Shown here piece by piece: positions 1-8,897 of a DNA stretch of 64,000 bases; position 1 is the first letter of the stretch, and each line of letters begins with the position of its first letter. This DNA comes from an uncultured Verrucomicrobiota bacterium (GTDB lineage Bacteria > Verrucomicrobiota > Verrucomicrobiia > Opitutales > Opitutaceae). The notes below the pieces were generated by a model. It made no database searches. It worked only from the letters and a program-made list of their open reading frames with translations, and had not been told where the DNA came from. The position numbers and the translations under genes are program-made. The stretch spans positions 30,040 through 94,039 of the forward strand of contig CAIRBK010000041.1 in assembly GCA_903876795.1 (NCBI GenBank). Reading direction: 5' to 3'.

Positions 1-296
1 AATTCTTCAGCCAAGCCCGGCGTGATGCGCTCATCGGCGTCCAGGATGAACACCCACTCGTGTTTCCAGGGCACGTGCGCGAGCGCCCAGTTCTTTTTTT
101 TTGGAAACGTGCCGTCCCACTTAAAATCGACGACTTGGGCTCCCAGCGACCGGGCGAGCTCAGCGGTGCCGTCGGTGCTGCCGGAATCGACGACCACGAT
201 CTCGTCGGCAAACCGGGCCGAGGCGATGCAATCGCGCAGGTTGGCGGCCTCGTTTTTGGCAGGAATCAGGATGGAGATGGGGCAGGGCTCGGTCAT
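1..296 (-). CDS. Glycosyltransferase family 2, N-terminal part (cut by window edge)
   Basis: The gene runs off the left edge; about 98 N-terminal residues are visible. They read as a GT-A fold: a first strand ISILIPAKNEAANL, then VVVDSGSTDG, a KKKNWAL segment, and the metal-binding FILDADERI motif near residue 86. This pattern fits the WaaE/KdtX-like subgroup of family 2 enzymes that act on lipopolysaccharide core, but the acceptor cannot be told from the sequence. The ATG overlaps the stop of the upstream ligase-like gene as ATGA, so it is probably translationally coupled. It is the last visible gene of the polysaccharide cluster. Confidence 0.85.
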   Translation of the reverse strand, partial: MTEPCPISILIPAKNEAANLRDCIASARFADEIVVVDSGSTDGTAELARSLGAQVVDFKWDGTFPKKKNWALAHVPWKHEWVFILDADERITPGLAEE

Positions 297-1705
297 GGCG
301 ATGAAGGCGACGCCTCCGGGGTCAGGGCAGCGTGGCGCGCGGCGATGAAGAATAACATCCAAAAGGTGATCATGACGGCGGCGTTGGCGAAGGGAAATTC
401 GACCCATGCGTAGGCCAGCACCAGGCCGCATCCAACCAACGGATATGCGGTCAGCGGGTGGCGCAGGTTTCGCCAGGCACGTCCGGCAAGCGGGACGATG
501 CCCATCAGCACCAGCAGGCCGGTTCCAACCAGTCCGGTTTCGGCCAGGGATTGCAGCCAGTCGCTATGGGCGGTCGCGTAGGCGTTCTGGTTTCGATCCC
601 GCAGGTTAAGCGTGAACGGACGCTGGGTCTGGAAGCTGATCGCATAGGTGTTCAGGCCCCACCCGAACCATGGTTTTTGACGAAACAGTTCCCAAGTGTC
701 GCGGTACAAATCCGCCCTGTCTCCAAATGGCGATTGGTTCTGGTCGATCGCCAGCCGGGTTTCGACGTAGCGTTCGCGAAGATAACCAGAAGAGAGCCAC
801 CCGGCCGCACCGGCCGTTGCGATGGCCAGGGTAAGCACGAGCGCGACGCGCGGCCAGACGCGCTCATGCGCGTTCCGCCCCTCCTTTGTTATGCCGACAA
901 GCCCGTGGACCATGGCCAGGCCGATGAAGACGGCGGTGATCACCGTGCTCGCGCGCGATGCGCTGACGGGGGCGCTGGTCGCGATGAGAACGGCGGCCAC
1001 AAGCGCCGCGCTGAAGGGCGAGTGCCACAGGTCCCGCCCGCGATGTCGCGAGGCCAGGTTGAAGAGCAGCCCCAAGGCCGAGGCGAGCCCCAGAATCATA
1101 AACGCGCCCCAGTGGTTGTAATAGATAAAAGTGGCGAAAAACCTCGGGTTGGGTGATTCGGCCGCGCCAAAGTAAAAGCCCACGGAGGCCAGTTTTTGCA
1201 GGGTGCCAAAGATCGAAAGAACAAAGGTGTTGGCCACGATGAGAACCAGCAGCCGGGTCAATGCCGTGCGACTACGGACAACGACCAAAAGGTTGAAGGC
1301 GGACAGGTAAACCGCCGCTCCAAACCACCATGCGCGCAGTGAGAGTTCCGCAGAAACCGTCTCTGGCCAGCCGGGATGTCTGGCGGTGCCGCGCACAAAC
1401 GCGGTCTCGCCGTCGATGAGGACCGCGCGAAAGCCGGGGTTGTTTGCGCTGAGCCAGACAAGGCCGCTGAAGAGCAGCAGGGGCACAAGCAGGCCGATTT
1501 TGCTTCGTGCGGCCCTGCCTCGGGCGCCCGATTGAAAAAAGGCGGCCATTGTAAACAATGCGCCGACGGAGGCCCAGACGGATAGGGCGTCGCGCATCCA
1601 GGGCGTGTTGCCGCCATAAACCCAGGAAGAACCCAGCATGAGCACGGCCACGTGAAACAACACGACTTTTTCCAGCCAAGATAAAATGGGAAGGCTCCGG
1701 CTCAT
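293..1705 (-). CDS. O-antigen ligase / Wzy_C-type polytopic membrane protein
   Basis: This is a 470-residue protein with roughly ten or more hydrophobic segments. A large hydrophilic loop in the second half contains RADLYRDTWELFRQKPW, then GWGLNTY and AHSDWLQSLAETG. That loop layout is typical of the Wzy_C superfamily, which includes WaaL ligases (joining the finished glycan to lipid A-core in the periplasm) and some polymerases. With a separate Wzy-like protein in the same cluster, a ligase role is slightly favoured, but sequence alone cannot separate the two. The start shares one base with the stop of the preceding glycosyltransferase (TGATG). Confidence 0.8.
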   Translation of the reverse strand: MSRSLPILSWLEKVVLFHVAVLMLGSSWVYGGNTPWMRDALSVWASVGALFTMAAFFQSGARGRAARSKIGLLVPLLLFSGLVWLSANNPGFRAVLIDGETAFVRGTARHPGWPETVSAELSLRAWWFGAAVYLSAFNLLVVVRSRTALTRLLVLIVANTFVLSIFGTLQKLASVGFYFGAAESPNPRFFATFIYYNHWGAFMILGLASALGLLFNLASRHRGRDLWHSPFSAALVAAVLIATSAPVSASRASTVITAVFIGLAMVHGLVGITKEGRNAHERVWPRVALVLTLAIATAGAAGWLSSGYLRERYVETRLAIDQNQSPFGDRADLYRDTWELFRQKPWFGWGLNTYAISFQTQRPFTLNLRDRNQNAYATAHSDWLQSLAETGLVGTGLLVLMGIVPLAGRAWRNLRHPLTAYPLVGCGLVLAYAWVEFPFANAAVMITFWMLFFIAARHAALTPEASPSSP

Positions 1706-2829
1706 CAGTCGGCTGCGATGTGACGGTAAAAATCACTTAGGATCGAGGCGGTGGTCTCCCATGAAAAAGTCGCGGTGGCCCAGGTGCGCGCCCGGTCTCC
1801 CGAGGCCGCCAGGGCACATTCGGAATTGGTCAGCAAAGCGTCCAATTCGGTGGCGTAGTCTTCCCAGGGCACGCAGCGGCCGGCGCCGTGCTCGGCCAGT
1901 TGCCGCCAGGGCGTTGTGTCGGTGGTGAGAACAGGCACGCCACGCACCAAGGCCTCGGCGATGACCAAACCAAAGTTTTCAGAGTGGGAGGGGAGCAGAA
2001 ACAAGGATGCGACCGCATAGGGAGGGGGAAGTCCCTGGCCGTCCCGCACGAGCACGCGGTCTCCCCCGCCGTTGCGCACAATGTGGCTTTTGAGTTGATT
2101 GACGGAGTATTCCTCGGGAATGCCGGCGACCAGCAGCAGCCAATCTGCCCGCGGTTTCGAGAGCCACAGGTCGATGAGTTCCAGCACGCGCTTCTTGGAG
2201 TGGAACCGGGAATAGAAAAGAGCCACGCGGCGTCCGGCGAGTTCGGGCAGTAGTTCGAGCCATGCCAGCCGCGCCGTTGTTTCCTCGGTGGGGACCGGTG
2301 GGGTCACGCCATTGGGTGCGACGCAGATCGGTTGGCGGAACCCGAGGTTGCGTATATCCCGGGCCTCGGCCTCAGCGGTGGCATGCCAACCCCGGGCGGC
2401 TTGGAATGCCCCGGGATGCACGAACCAGGCGGCCAGCCGTTTTTTCCAACGGCGATGACCCCATGCCCACGGGCTCATCATGCCGCGCGGCGAAATAATC
2501 AAAGGTATGCCCGACTTGCGGGCCGCTTTGTTTGCGTAATGCAGCGGGCGCAGCCACAAACCGTGGTTGTGAACGATGTCAAATTCCCGCGAAAGCAGGT
2601 GCCGGTGGAGCGATTCACTGCGCGCCAGCACCTCCGGTCGTTGACGTAAAAACGTGTGGACAACCGGTGCCGCGTCTTCGGGCGACCGACTGTCTGCGAC
2701 TCCTTTTCCGGTCGTCAGCAGTTCGATGTTTTCCCCCAGCCGGGACAATCCTTCCGCCAGTCCGCGCACCGAGCGGGAAGGCCCGCCGTGGCGGGCTTCG
2801 AGGCTGGGGACGATCTGGGCGACTTTCAT
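1705..2829 (-). CDS. Glycosyltransferase family 4 (GT-B)
   Basis: This 374-residue GT-B enzyme starts MKVAQIVPSLEARHGGPSRSV, a typical acceptor-side N-terminus of group 1 transferases. The donor-binding C-terminal half contains LPSHSENFGLVIAEALVRG, which has the E-x7-E pattern that binds the nucleotide-sugar in this family. It presumably adds one sugar to the lipid-linked glycan on the cytoplasmic face. The substrate is unknown. It overlaps both neighbours by 1-4 bp, which indicates operon co-translation. Confidence 0.87.
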   Translation of the reverse strand: MKVAQIVPSLEARHGGPSRSVRGLAEGLSRLGENIELLTTGKGVADSRSPEDAAPVVHTFLRQRPEVLARSESLHRHLLSREFDIVHNHGLWLRPLHYANKAARKSGIPLIISPRGMMSPWAWGHRRWKKRLAAWFVHPGAFQAARGWHATAEAEARDIRNLGFRQPICVAPNGVTPPVPTEETTARLAWLELLPELAGRRVALFYSRFHSKKRVLELIDLWLSKPRADWLLLVAGIPEEYSVNQLKSHIVRNGGGDRVLVRDGQGLPPPYAVASLFLLPSHSENFGLVIAEALVRGVPVLTTDTTPWRQLAEHGAGRCVPWEDYATELDALLTNSECALAASGDRARTWATATFSWETTASILSDFYRHIAAD

Positions 2830-3395
2830 TGCGGATCGACGCGCGGCTTCAGGGGCCGGCAGGGATGCCCTCCGCAGACCATCCGGGCCGGTTGGTCCTT
2901 GATCGCCACGGAGCGGGCGCCGATCACCGCGAGTTCACCGATGGTTACGCCCGGCCCGACGAAGACCTCGGCCCCCAACCAGGCGTTGGCGCCGATGCGA
3001 ATGGGTTTGGCCACCAGAGGCATCGCCCATCGCGAATAATCATGCGTGCCGGCGCAGAGGTGAACGCCTTGGCTGAGTTGAGCTCCATAGCCCAGGGTGA
3101 CCGGCGCGAGATTATAGATGTTTACCCAAGGTCCCACCATCACACGGGCTTCGCAGGCCAGTTTCCACGGATAGATGATGCGCGCCGAGGGATAAATCCG
3201 CACTTGGCTGCCGGCCGGGATATCCGCTCCAAACAGCCGCAGGAGCCGGACACGAAATCCGTGACAGCCGCGCGGGCTCCAACGGAAAAGCGTGGCTTGC
3301 ACCGCGCCCCACAACCAGCGGCGAGCGATCTCCCGGCGCGTGTTCGGACGGGAATTACCCATGCCTAGAAAGGGTGGGGGGCATGTTGACGACAT
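2826..3395 (-). CDS. WcaF-like left-handed beta-helix acetyltransferase
   Basis: The protein carries hexapeptide repeats (for example VTLGYGAQLSQGVHLC, IRIGANAWLGAEVFVGPGVTIG) and the catalytic-region GTHDYSRW. Both match the WcaF/colanic-acid acetyltransferase branch of left-handed beta-helix acyltransferases that use acetyl-CoA. It probably O-acetylates a sugar of the glycan. The start is uncertain: a TTG at 3419, an ATG at 3395 (used here) and an ATG at 3362 are all in frame and none has a clear Shine-Dalgarno. Family N-termini fit 3362-3395 best. Confidence 0.82.
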   Translation of the reverse strand: MSSTCPPPFLGMGNSRPNTRREIARRWLWGAVQATLFRWSPRGCHGFRVRLLRLFGADIPAGSQVRIYPSARIIYPWKLACEARVMVGPWVNIYNLAPVTLGYGAQLSQGVHLCAGTHDYSRWAMPLVAKPIRIGANAWLGAEVFVGPGVTIGELAVIGARSVAIKDQPARMVCGGHPCRPLKPRVDPQ

Positions 3396-3433
3396 GAGCT
3401 CAAGTGTTTTGGCGACCAAAGGCGGGGCAACCG

Positions 3434-4609
3434 TTAAAGAATCCGCGGCGACGCAGCCGCTTCAATCGCCCGGGCCAGGCCTCGCGTCGCCTGCGGGTAG
3501 GTATAGCCCGCGATCCGCCCGGCGATGGCGGCTTTCATGCTTGTGAGATCGGCCGTCAACGCACGCGCGAGAGCGAACCGCAGTCCTTCAGTCGAACCGG
3601 CGGAGAACACCCAGCCGGTTTGTCCGTCGGTCACCAGGTCGCGCTGACAGCCCACGCGGTCGCTTACCAGGCAGGGTAAGCCGAGGTGCATGGCCTCGTT
3701 TACGGCCAGTCCCCACGTCTCGCCGGGTCCCTTCGAGGGGAGAACCAAAACGTCGGCCAGAAGGTAACGGGCCGGCATCTCGGTTTGATTGGCGAAAGGC
3801 AGGAAACGCACCGCAGTTTCGGGACGGTTCCTGGCCAGCGCCTGGATGACGGGCAACTGTTCGCCGTCGCCGACAAAGACCAGGGCGCTGTCTGCTCGTG
3901 CGACCGACAGGAAGGCCTCAAGCAGGGCAAGGGGTTGTTTTTTGGCGATGAACTTACCCGCAAACAGGACGATTCGCCGGTCCTCAAGACCGAGAGAACT
4001 CCGGAGCGCGGCGGCCTCTGCCAGCAGGGCTGGTGAGGGGGTGAAACGTTCAGCGTCCACGCAGTGCGGCACCGGGAAGAGCCGGGCTGATGGCACCCCG
4101 TTGGCCCGGAAGTAGTCGCGGTTGGCCTGGCCAACATAAGTGACCGCCGCAAAACGGGAGTAGAGCTCGGTGAGCAACCACGTCTTGAAAAGGGGCGGCT
4201 TGGGCCGATCCAGGAGATGGGAATCACCGCGAAAAATGAGGGGGCGGTCGGAACCGAGGATCAGGCAAAGGTGGGTCAGATAATTGTAGCCGAAGATCAG
4301 AACCACGTCGGGTCTCCAAGCCTGCAAGCGTTGGCCGAGAGAGGGGTTGTTGAGTCCGCCAAAATGATGCGTGCCCGGCTCTCGCGCGATATTTGGCACC
4401 AACTCCCAATCGTAGCCCGAGAGGAGGTCCACATCCCAGAGGATGGGGCGCCCGAATTCGGGATCGTGTCGGCTGGCGATGCCAAAATCCCACAGGTAAA
4501 ACACGCGCAGCGGCCAGCCGTTGGACGTCATCCATCTGAACCAAGGACTGTAGTATTGAACGGGGTGGGAGACCACCACCGCAAGGCGTCTGGCGGGAAA
4601 CGTCGTCAT
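3434..4609 (-). CDS. Glycosyltransferase family 4 (GT-B)
   Basis: The 391-residue product starts MTTFPARRLAVVVSHPVQYY. The start is placed at 4609 because the protein N-terminal strand begins there and because it makes an ATGA overlap with the upstream membrane protein; the longer open frame reads through that gene. The C-terminal domain has IVLFAGKFIAKKQPLALLEA and LPSKGPGETWGLAVNEAMHLG, the donor-binding signature of group 1 transferases. It is a cytoplasmic or peripheral membrane sugar transferase; its specificity is not readable from sequence. Confidence 0.87.
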   Translation of the reverse strand: MTTFPARRLAVVVSHPVQYYSPWFRWMTSNGWPLRVFYLWDFGIASRHDPEFGRPILWDVDLLSGYDWELVPNIAREPGTHHFGGLNNPSLGQRLQAWRPDVVLIFGYNYLTHLCLILGSDRPLIFRGDSHLLDRPKPPLFKTWLLTELYSRFAAVTYVGQANRDYFRANGVPSARLFPVPHCVDAERFTPSPALLAEAAALRSSLGLEDRRIVLFAGKFIAKKQPLALLEAFLSVARADSALVFVGDGEQLPVIQALARNRPETAVRFLPFANQTEMPARYLLADVLVLPSKGPGETWGLAVNEAMHLGLPCLVSDRVGCQRDLVTDGQTGWVFSAGSTEGLRFALARALTADLTSMKAAIAGRIAGYTYPQATRGLARAIEAAASPRIL

Positions 4610-6150
4610 CCGATTTCGTCGTCCTCGGGGCGCACCAGGGTCGTGGAATCGACGAACGGCGCACAGGCCATGATTACGGTCAGCACGGCTTGAAACAGGG
4701 AGGTGATGAGGACGCTGGCAACCATCTCGAACGATGCGGCGATGCCGATTAACAAAACGAAGGTCACCATGCCCTCCATGGAGAGCAGCGGTTTGTTGAC
4801 CGTAAGGTTTTCGAGGCCGGCGAAAATGAGTCCCAACGCCACCCCGAGCAGGCACGCGCCCCAGAAAGGTCCGAAGTTTCCATAGGCTTCGGGCAGCAAG
4901 CCCCAGGCGATGTAGGTGGTGAAGGAATCCTCGCGTAATTGGCGTCCAAAATGAACGTTGAGCCTGATTTGTCCCTCATGCGTGCGCGGTTTTTCGGGCC
5001 AAAGAATGCGAGGTATCAGCAACGGCGGGATGATGGCGTAGGTTTCCCCCATCAGCACCGGGCTGTTCCCATTGGTGACCCGATCAGAAACGAACAGAAG
5101 GTTTTGCAGGTTATCCATGCGCGCCAGCATGGTCTGTCGTTTGGCCCTGGTTGATGTTTCCTCTTCGCCGGCGCCTCCGGAGAATTTCTCCAGGCTGTAG
5201 CCCGCCCATTCCGAGAAAAATGCGGGGAACCCGCCTATGCCGGTGTGTTTACCGATCTGTCCTTCGGCTCCCCAGTAACGCTCGCGCATCTCAAACTTGC
5301 CCATGTTGAGGAAGGCAAGCGACGTGGCGCAGACGATGATGAAACTCTTGGGCAGCCGTCCCGAGCCCCAGAACAAGCCGATGACCACGGCACCGACGAT
5401 GTTGATAACCGACGACAGCAGGATCGAGGATGAGAGCAGGATAAGGTGGGCGGTCAGCACGCACCAGAATATGGCCCGGGTGCTCGCACTGGCACCACCT
5501 CCCGCGACGAACATGGCGACCAGAAAATACCCCGACCTGCCGGCGGCGTTGACGATTGCCACCGCGATGGAGGAGGTGCCTGAAGGCAGGGCGGCCATCA
5601 CTTCGTCGATCAGTCCCAGGAGACGCACTAGCTCGTAGCCCGCGGAAAGTGTGATGAGGGCCACACCGACGCGATTTAACGCGCGGTTGCTGTCGCCGGT
5701 AAAAACGCGAAGGGTCAGCGCTGTCGGCTTTGAAGGCCTGAAAAACTCCATGCCCATGCGCCAAGCGGTCGAGCATGCAACCAGCAGGATGAGCACCTCC
5801 ATGCCCGCGCGGTCGATCAGGGTTGTGTCATAACCCGCAAGCGTCTCGTTGCCATTGATCAGCGGGATTCCGTAAACGGCAAAATGCTGTATGGCGAGTA
5901 TGGGCAGCAACGGGAGACCGATGCCGCCTCTACGCCAGGTGATCAGGGCCACGCAGGTTCCGACTCCTATCCATAGCAACGCCAGCCAGCCGATCGCTTC
6001 CGAAAAAAACATCCGGGCCACGAGCACGACAATGATCAAGACCACGATGGCGATGCCTTTTTTAAGCACTCCATGCAGAGCGTCGCCCAATTCCCCGATC
6101 CTAGTGTAGCGGTCCAGCGGACGAGTTATCCCTTGCGCGGTCGTGCTCAT
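4606..6150 (-). CDS. Wzy-like O-antigen polymerase candidate (polytopic membrane protein)
   Basis: The 514-residue protein has about twelve hydrophobic stretches. A large hydrophilic region near residues 305-430 contains GETYAIIPPLLIPRILWPEKP and ITYIAWGLLPEAYGNFG-like sequence. The RILWP-x-KP followed by a Pro-Glu-Ala-Tyr segment is characteristic of oligosaccharide-repeat-unit polymerases. That suggests block polymerisation in the periplasm. This is unexpected beside a Wzm/Wzt exporter, which normally exports already polymerised chains. It overlaps both neighbours by ATGA junctions. The family call is by pattern only. Confidence 0.65.
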   Translation of the reverse strand: MSTTAQGITRPLDRYTRIGELGDALHGVLKKGIAIVVLIIVVLVARMFFSEAIGWLALLWIGVGTCVALITWRRGGIGLPLLPILAIQHFAVYGIPLINGNETLAGYDTTLIDRAGMEVLILLVACSTAWRMGMEFFRPSKPTALTLRVFTGDSNRALNRVGVALITLSAGYELVRLLGLIDEVMAALPSGTSSIAVAIVNAAGRSGYFLVAMFVAGGGASASTRAIFWCVLTAHLILLSSSILLSSVINIVGAVVIGLFWGSGRLPKSFIIVCATSLAFLNMGKFEMRERYWGAEGQIGKHTGIGGFPAFFSEWAGYSLEKFSGGAGEEETSTRAKRQTMLARMDNLQNLLFVSDRVTNGNSPVLMGETYAIIPPLLIPRILWPEKPRTHEGQIRLNVHFGRQLREDSFTTYIAWGLLPEAYGNFGPFWGACLLGVALGLIFAGLENLTVNKPLLSMEGMVTFVLLIGIAASFEMVASVLITSLFQAVLTVIMACAPFVDSTTLVRPEDDEIG

Positions 6151-7454
6151 AATGCCTTGAAGCCGGACGCCTGGTCGAAAATCTCTGCCAGACGCCTGGT
6201 CATGCTTTCGGCCGTGAACGGAAGGAACGAATCGGGATTGGCGGTCCGCAGGCGATGCATTTTCCCCTCATGGAACCAGCTCTGGAAGATGTCTCGGGCT
6301 ATATCGTCGATCGCATCGGTGTTTTCGAATTCAAAGCATTCCCCGCAGTCGGCCTGCCGGGCGAACGCCAGCACCGGACTATGACGATTGAACAGGACGA
6401 GCATCGGGCGGTTCGCCAGGATGTAGGGGAATATCTTTGATGCGCTGTAGCTCGGATCGTTGGATCCGATCGCCAGCAATGCATGTGCATGCACCAAATA
6501 ATGCAGCGCGTCGAAGTATGGGACGCGGTAGCAATGCTCCGTGACATAGGCTTGCACCCCTTCGGCACGGGCAACGGGCATGGCCCATTCCCGGCCAAGA
6601 GGCGGAGGCGCGTAGTCGGTCCCGATGAAGTGAAAGCGGACCTTGGCGGCCTTGTCCGGCTGTGCTTCCAGATAAAGTTTGAAGGCGCGGAAAATCGCAG
6701 TGAGCGATATGGACATGTCGGGCCCGCAGCGGCCGGCGTAGATGTGGTGAAAAAAACCATCTTCGAAATTCACCAAGGGCGAGGCAGGCCGATGCTGTTT
6801 AGCCTCATGAATATCCCGGGCGGCGGCGCCGAAGGGCAGCAACTCCACCCGGCCGGCGGGAAACCACGGGTATCGGGCGGCCAGGGTAGGTCCGTAAGCG
6901 TCGGAGACGGCGATCACGCCGGAGGCCTCTCTTAATGCGGCGGGTTCCCGTCGTTTCGCCCGCCACTGGGCGGCGGCAAATTTCAAAATGCCGCCCGGCG
7001 GCTTGGTTCGGGTGCGTTGGTAGTAGTCATTCACCCAGGGGTCTTGGTAATCGAGCACATAGGGAACCCCGAATTTCCTTTTCCAGAGCGGGCCGAGCGT
7101 AAACGCGTCAAACTGTGTGGTGGTAAAAAAAACCAGGTCGAATTTCTCTGCGGCCAGCAGCCGTTCACCCGCATGACTGAAGGCCCGGCCGCAACGCAGC
7201 CAGAGACTGCCGACGCCAAACCAGCGGGTGAAGCGAGCGGGAATCCCGCGGGTGCGGATGACGCGTATGTCCGCCGGGTAAGTGGCTTCAAGCAGCGGAT
7301 CTAGCACTCCCCCTTCGATCAGATCCGGCGCGATCGCCAGCACGACGGGCTCCCAGCCGCAGGCGCGCAGGTAGGGAAGCGCGAGGCGCGCGCGCTGCAT
7401 GTCGGGCGCGTTGGTAGGAGCGAAATGCGGGCTGATGACGAGGACTTTTTTCAA
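6147..7454 (-). CDS. Glycosyltransferase, GT-B like
   Basis: The 435-residue product starts KKVLVISPHFAPTNAPDMQR, the N-terminal Rossmann strand of GT-B transferases, followed by a DYQDPWVNDYYQR segment seen in related sugar transferases. The C-terminal half (YIGSNDPSYSASKIFPYILANRP-like region) replaces the classical E-x7-E with an S-x-S-K-I-F-P-Y pattern used by several GT4 subgroups. The only in-frame start that keeps the first strand is a TTG at 7454. This is inferred, as no clear ribosome site is visible. Confidence 0.78.
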   Translation of the reverse strand: MKKVLVISPHFAPTNAPDMQRARLALPYLRACGWEPVVLAIAPDLIEGGVLDPLLEATYPADIRVIRTRGIPARFTRWFGVGSLWLRCGRAFSHAGERLLAAEKFDLVFFTTTQFDAFTLGPLWKRKFGVPYVLDYQDPWVNDYYQRTRTKPPGGILKFAAAQWRAKRREPAALREASGVIAVSDAYGPTLAARYPWFPAGRVELLPFGAAARDIHEAKQHRPASPLVNFEDGFFHHIYAGRCGPDMSISLTAIFRAFKLYLEAQPDKAAKVRFHFIGTDYAPPPLGREWAMPVARAEGVQAYVTEHCYRVPYFDALHYLVHAHALLAIGSNDPSYSASKIFPYILANRPMLVLFNRHSPVLAFARQADCGECFEFENTDAIDDIARDIFQSWFHEGKMHRLRTANPDSFLPFTAESMTRRLAEIFDQASGFKAL

Positions 7455-7470
7455 CGGGATTCGGTACCGA

Positions 7471-8097
7471 TCATGCCGGGGTCTTGAGGCGAAGAACTTT
7501 TATATCCCAGACCTGACCCCGGTCATTGGCGGCCGTGCGGGCGTCGATCACAACGAAGTAGTCCTCGAGGTTTTTCCAGACGGCGGAGTAATTGCCCCAG
7601 CGAAAGTGCGACACGATGAGCACGCCGTTGGGGGACAGATAACCACCGAAGTCGGCTGCGGTTCTGGCGGGGTGTCTGGCATAGCCCAGGCACTCGTTGA
7701 ATGTGATGACGTCATAAGGGCGATCAGGCCGCCACACCTCAAAGTTGCCCGAGGTGAAGTTGGCATGCGCCAGGTTAAGCGCGCGCGCCCGCTTGAGGCC
7801 CTCTTCCGAAAGATCGACGCCCAGGTGCGTTTCTATGCGCGCGGGATCGAGCATCGAGGCGAGCCGGCCGCTGCCGCAGCCTAGATCCAGCAATGCGGGG
7901 CGATTGGAGTAGGCGTAGATCAGTTCGAGAAGAACCTCGTGGCGGGCCTGTTCGGAGGGACCGGTGAAGTGATCCCAGTTACCCGAGCGGTATTCCTCGT
8001 CAAGGGCGTGGACGGGCACGGGCTTGCCGCCGCCGCGGGGGGCGTGAACCAGGCGGTAATGGAGAAAATTCCAGGCCTTCTTAAGGAGATTAATCAC
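7471..8097 (-). CDS. Class I SAM-dependent methyltransferase
   Basis: The 208-residue protein has motif I LLDLGCGSGRLASML at about residues 69-83, then THLGVDLSEEGLKRA and a YDVITFNECLGY motif IV. These are hallmarks of class I methyltransferases that use S-adenosylmethionine. It probably methylates a sugar or another small group of the glycan. The start is a GTG at 8097 that overlaps the end of the PIG-L gene by 8 bp. No strong ribosome site is seen, so a start further in is possible. Confidence 0.83.
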   Translation of the reverse strand: MINLLKKAWNFLHYRLVHAPRGGGKPVPVHALDEEYRSGNWDHFTGPSEQARHEVLLELIYAYSNRPALLDLGCGSGRLASMLDPARIETHLGVDLSEEGLKRARALNLAHANFTSGNFEVWRPDRPYDVITFNECLGYARHPARTAADFGGYLSPNGVLIVSHFRWGNYSAVWKNLEDYFVVIDARTAANDRGQVWDIKVLRLKTPA

Positions 8098-8878
8098 GGC
8101 AATGTTGGGGACAGGGGCGGATTATGAAAAATTCTTCGGTCGCGTCGAAAACACTTAAAAAAGCGTGCGACAACACGGGATGAGACCAAGGGGGGGAGGG
8201 CTCGACCTGGGATCGATACGCATTAATGGCGGCACGTTTCAACGCCGCGCTTTCTTCTGACAGTTCACACCTATAGACCTCATGGGAGGCGCGCAGCACG
8301 CGCAGCAACAAGCGAGGGCTCCACTGGGACCATACCAGATATTCGAAAACGCGGGTTGGCCGCCCGGCGGAGGCGCGGCCCACGAGTTCGCAGGCGGCCT
8401 CGTGTTCGCTGCTGCCGTCGAGGGCTGAACACACGAACACGCAGTCGGGGTTCAGGCTTTTGATGAGGCCGCGCATGTGCTCGACCAGATGCGTCCGTTC
8501 GCGCGCTCCCAGGTGCGGCAGCCGTCCGTCGGGAGCTCCGAGGAAGAGAAGATTCTGAGACGGCACGCCGAGAATGTCCGCCGCCGCGCGGGCCTCCCGC
8601 GCCCGCATCTCGGTCAATTGGGCGGGGGAGACTTCAGGATGTCCCGGGTGGGAATGACAGCCGTCGGTGATGAAGACCACATGGACGATTGCTCCCGCAT
8701 CGACGGCTTGAATGATGAGACCTCCGCATCCGAGTGTCTCGTCGTCTTGATGGGGAGCGAACACCAGAAGGGTTTCTCCGCGTCTAAACCGGGGCAGCGG
8801 TTGGCTCACGGAGCGCAGCTTCTGACGGAGCCAGGCCAGGAACCGGCGACGGAGCCATAGTTTTAAGTCCGGCATCAT
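8090..8878 (-). CDS. PIG-L family deacetylase
   Basis: The 262-residue product carries LLVFAPHQDDETLGCGG at residues 37-53, the zinc-binding H-x-D-D motif of LmbE/PIG-L N-acetylglucosamine deacetylases (His43, Asp45, Asp46). It also has SSEHEAACEL, which supplies the third histidine ligand. The family removes N-acetyl groups from sugar amides. Here it probably deacetylates a HexNAc of the surface glycan or a precursor. Two consecutive ATG codons at 8878 and 8875 are possible starts. The gap to the upstream glycosyltransferase is 19 bp. Confidence 0.88.
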   Translation of the reverse strand: MMPDLKLWLRRRFLAWLRQKLRSVSQPLPRFRRGETLLVFAPHQDDETLGCGGLIIQAVDAGAIVHVVFITDGCHSHPGHPEVSPAQLTEMRAREARAAADILGVPSQNLLFLGAPDGRLPHLGARERTHLVEHMRGLIKSLNPDCVFVCSALDGSSEHEAACELVGRASAGRPTRVFEYLVWSQWSPRLLLRVLRASHEVYRCELSEESAALKRAAINAYRSQVEPSPPWSHPVLSHAFLSVFDATEEFFIIRPCPQHCRD

Positions 8879-8897
8879 TTATCTGGATGGCTCCCCG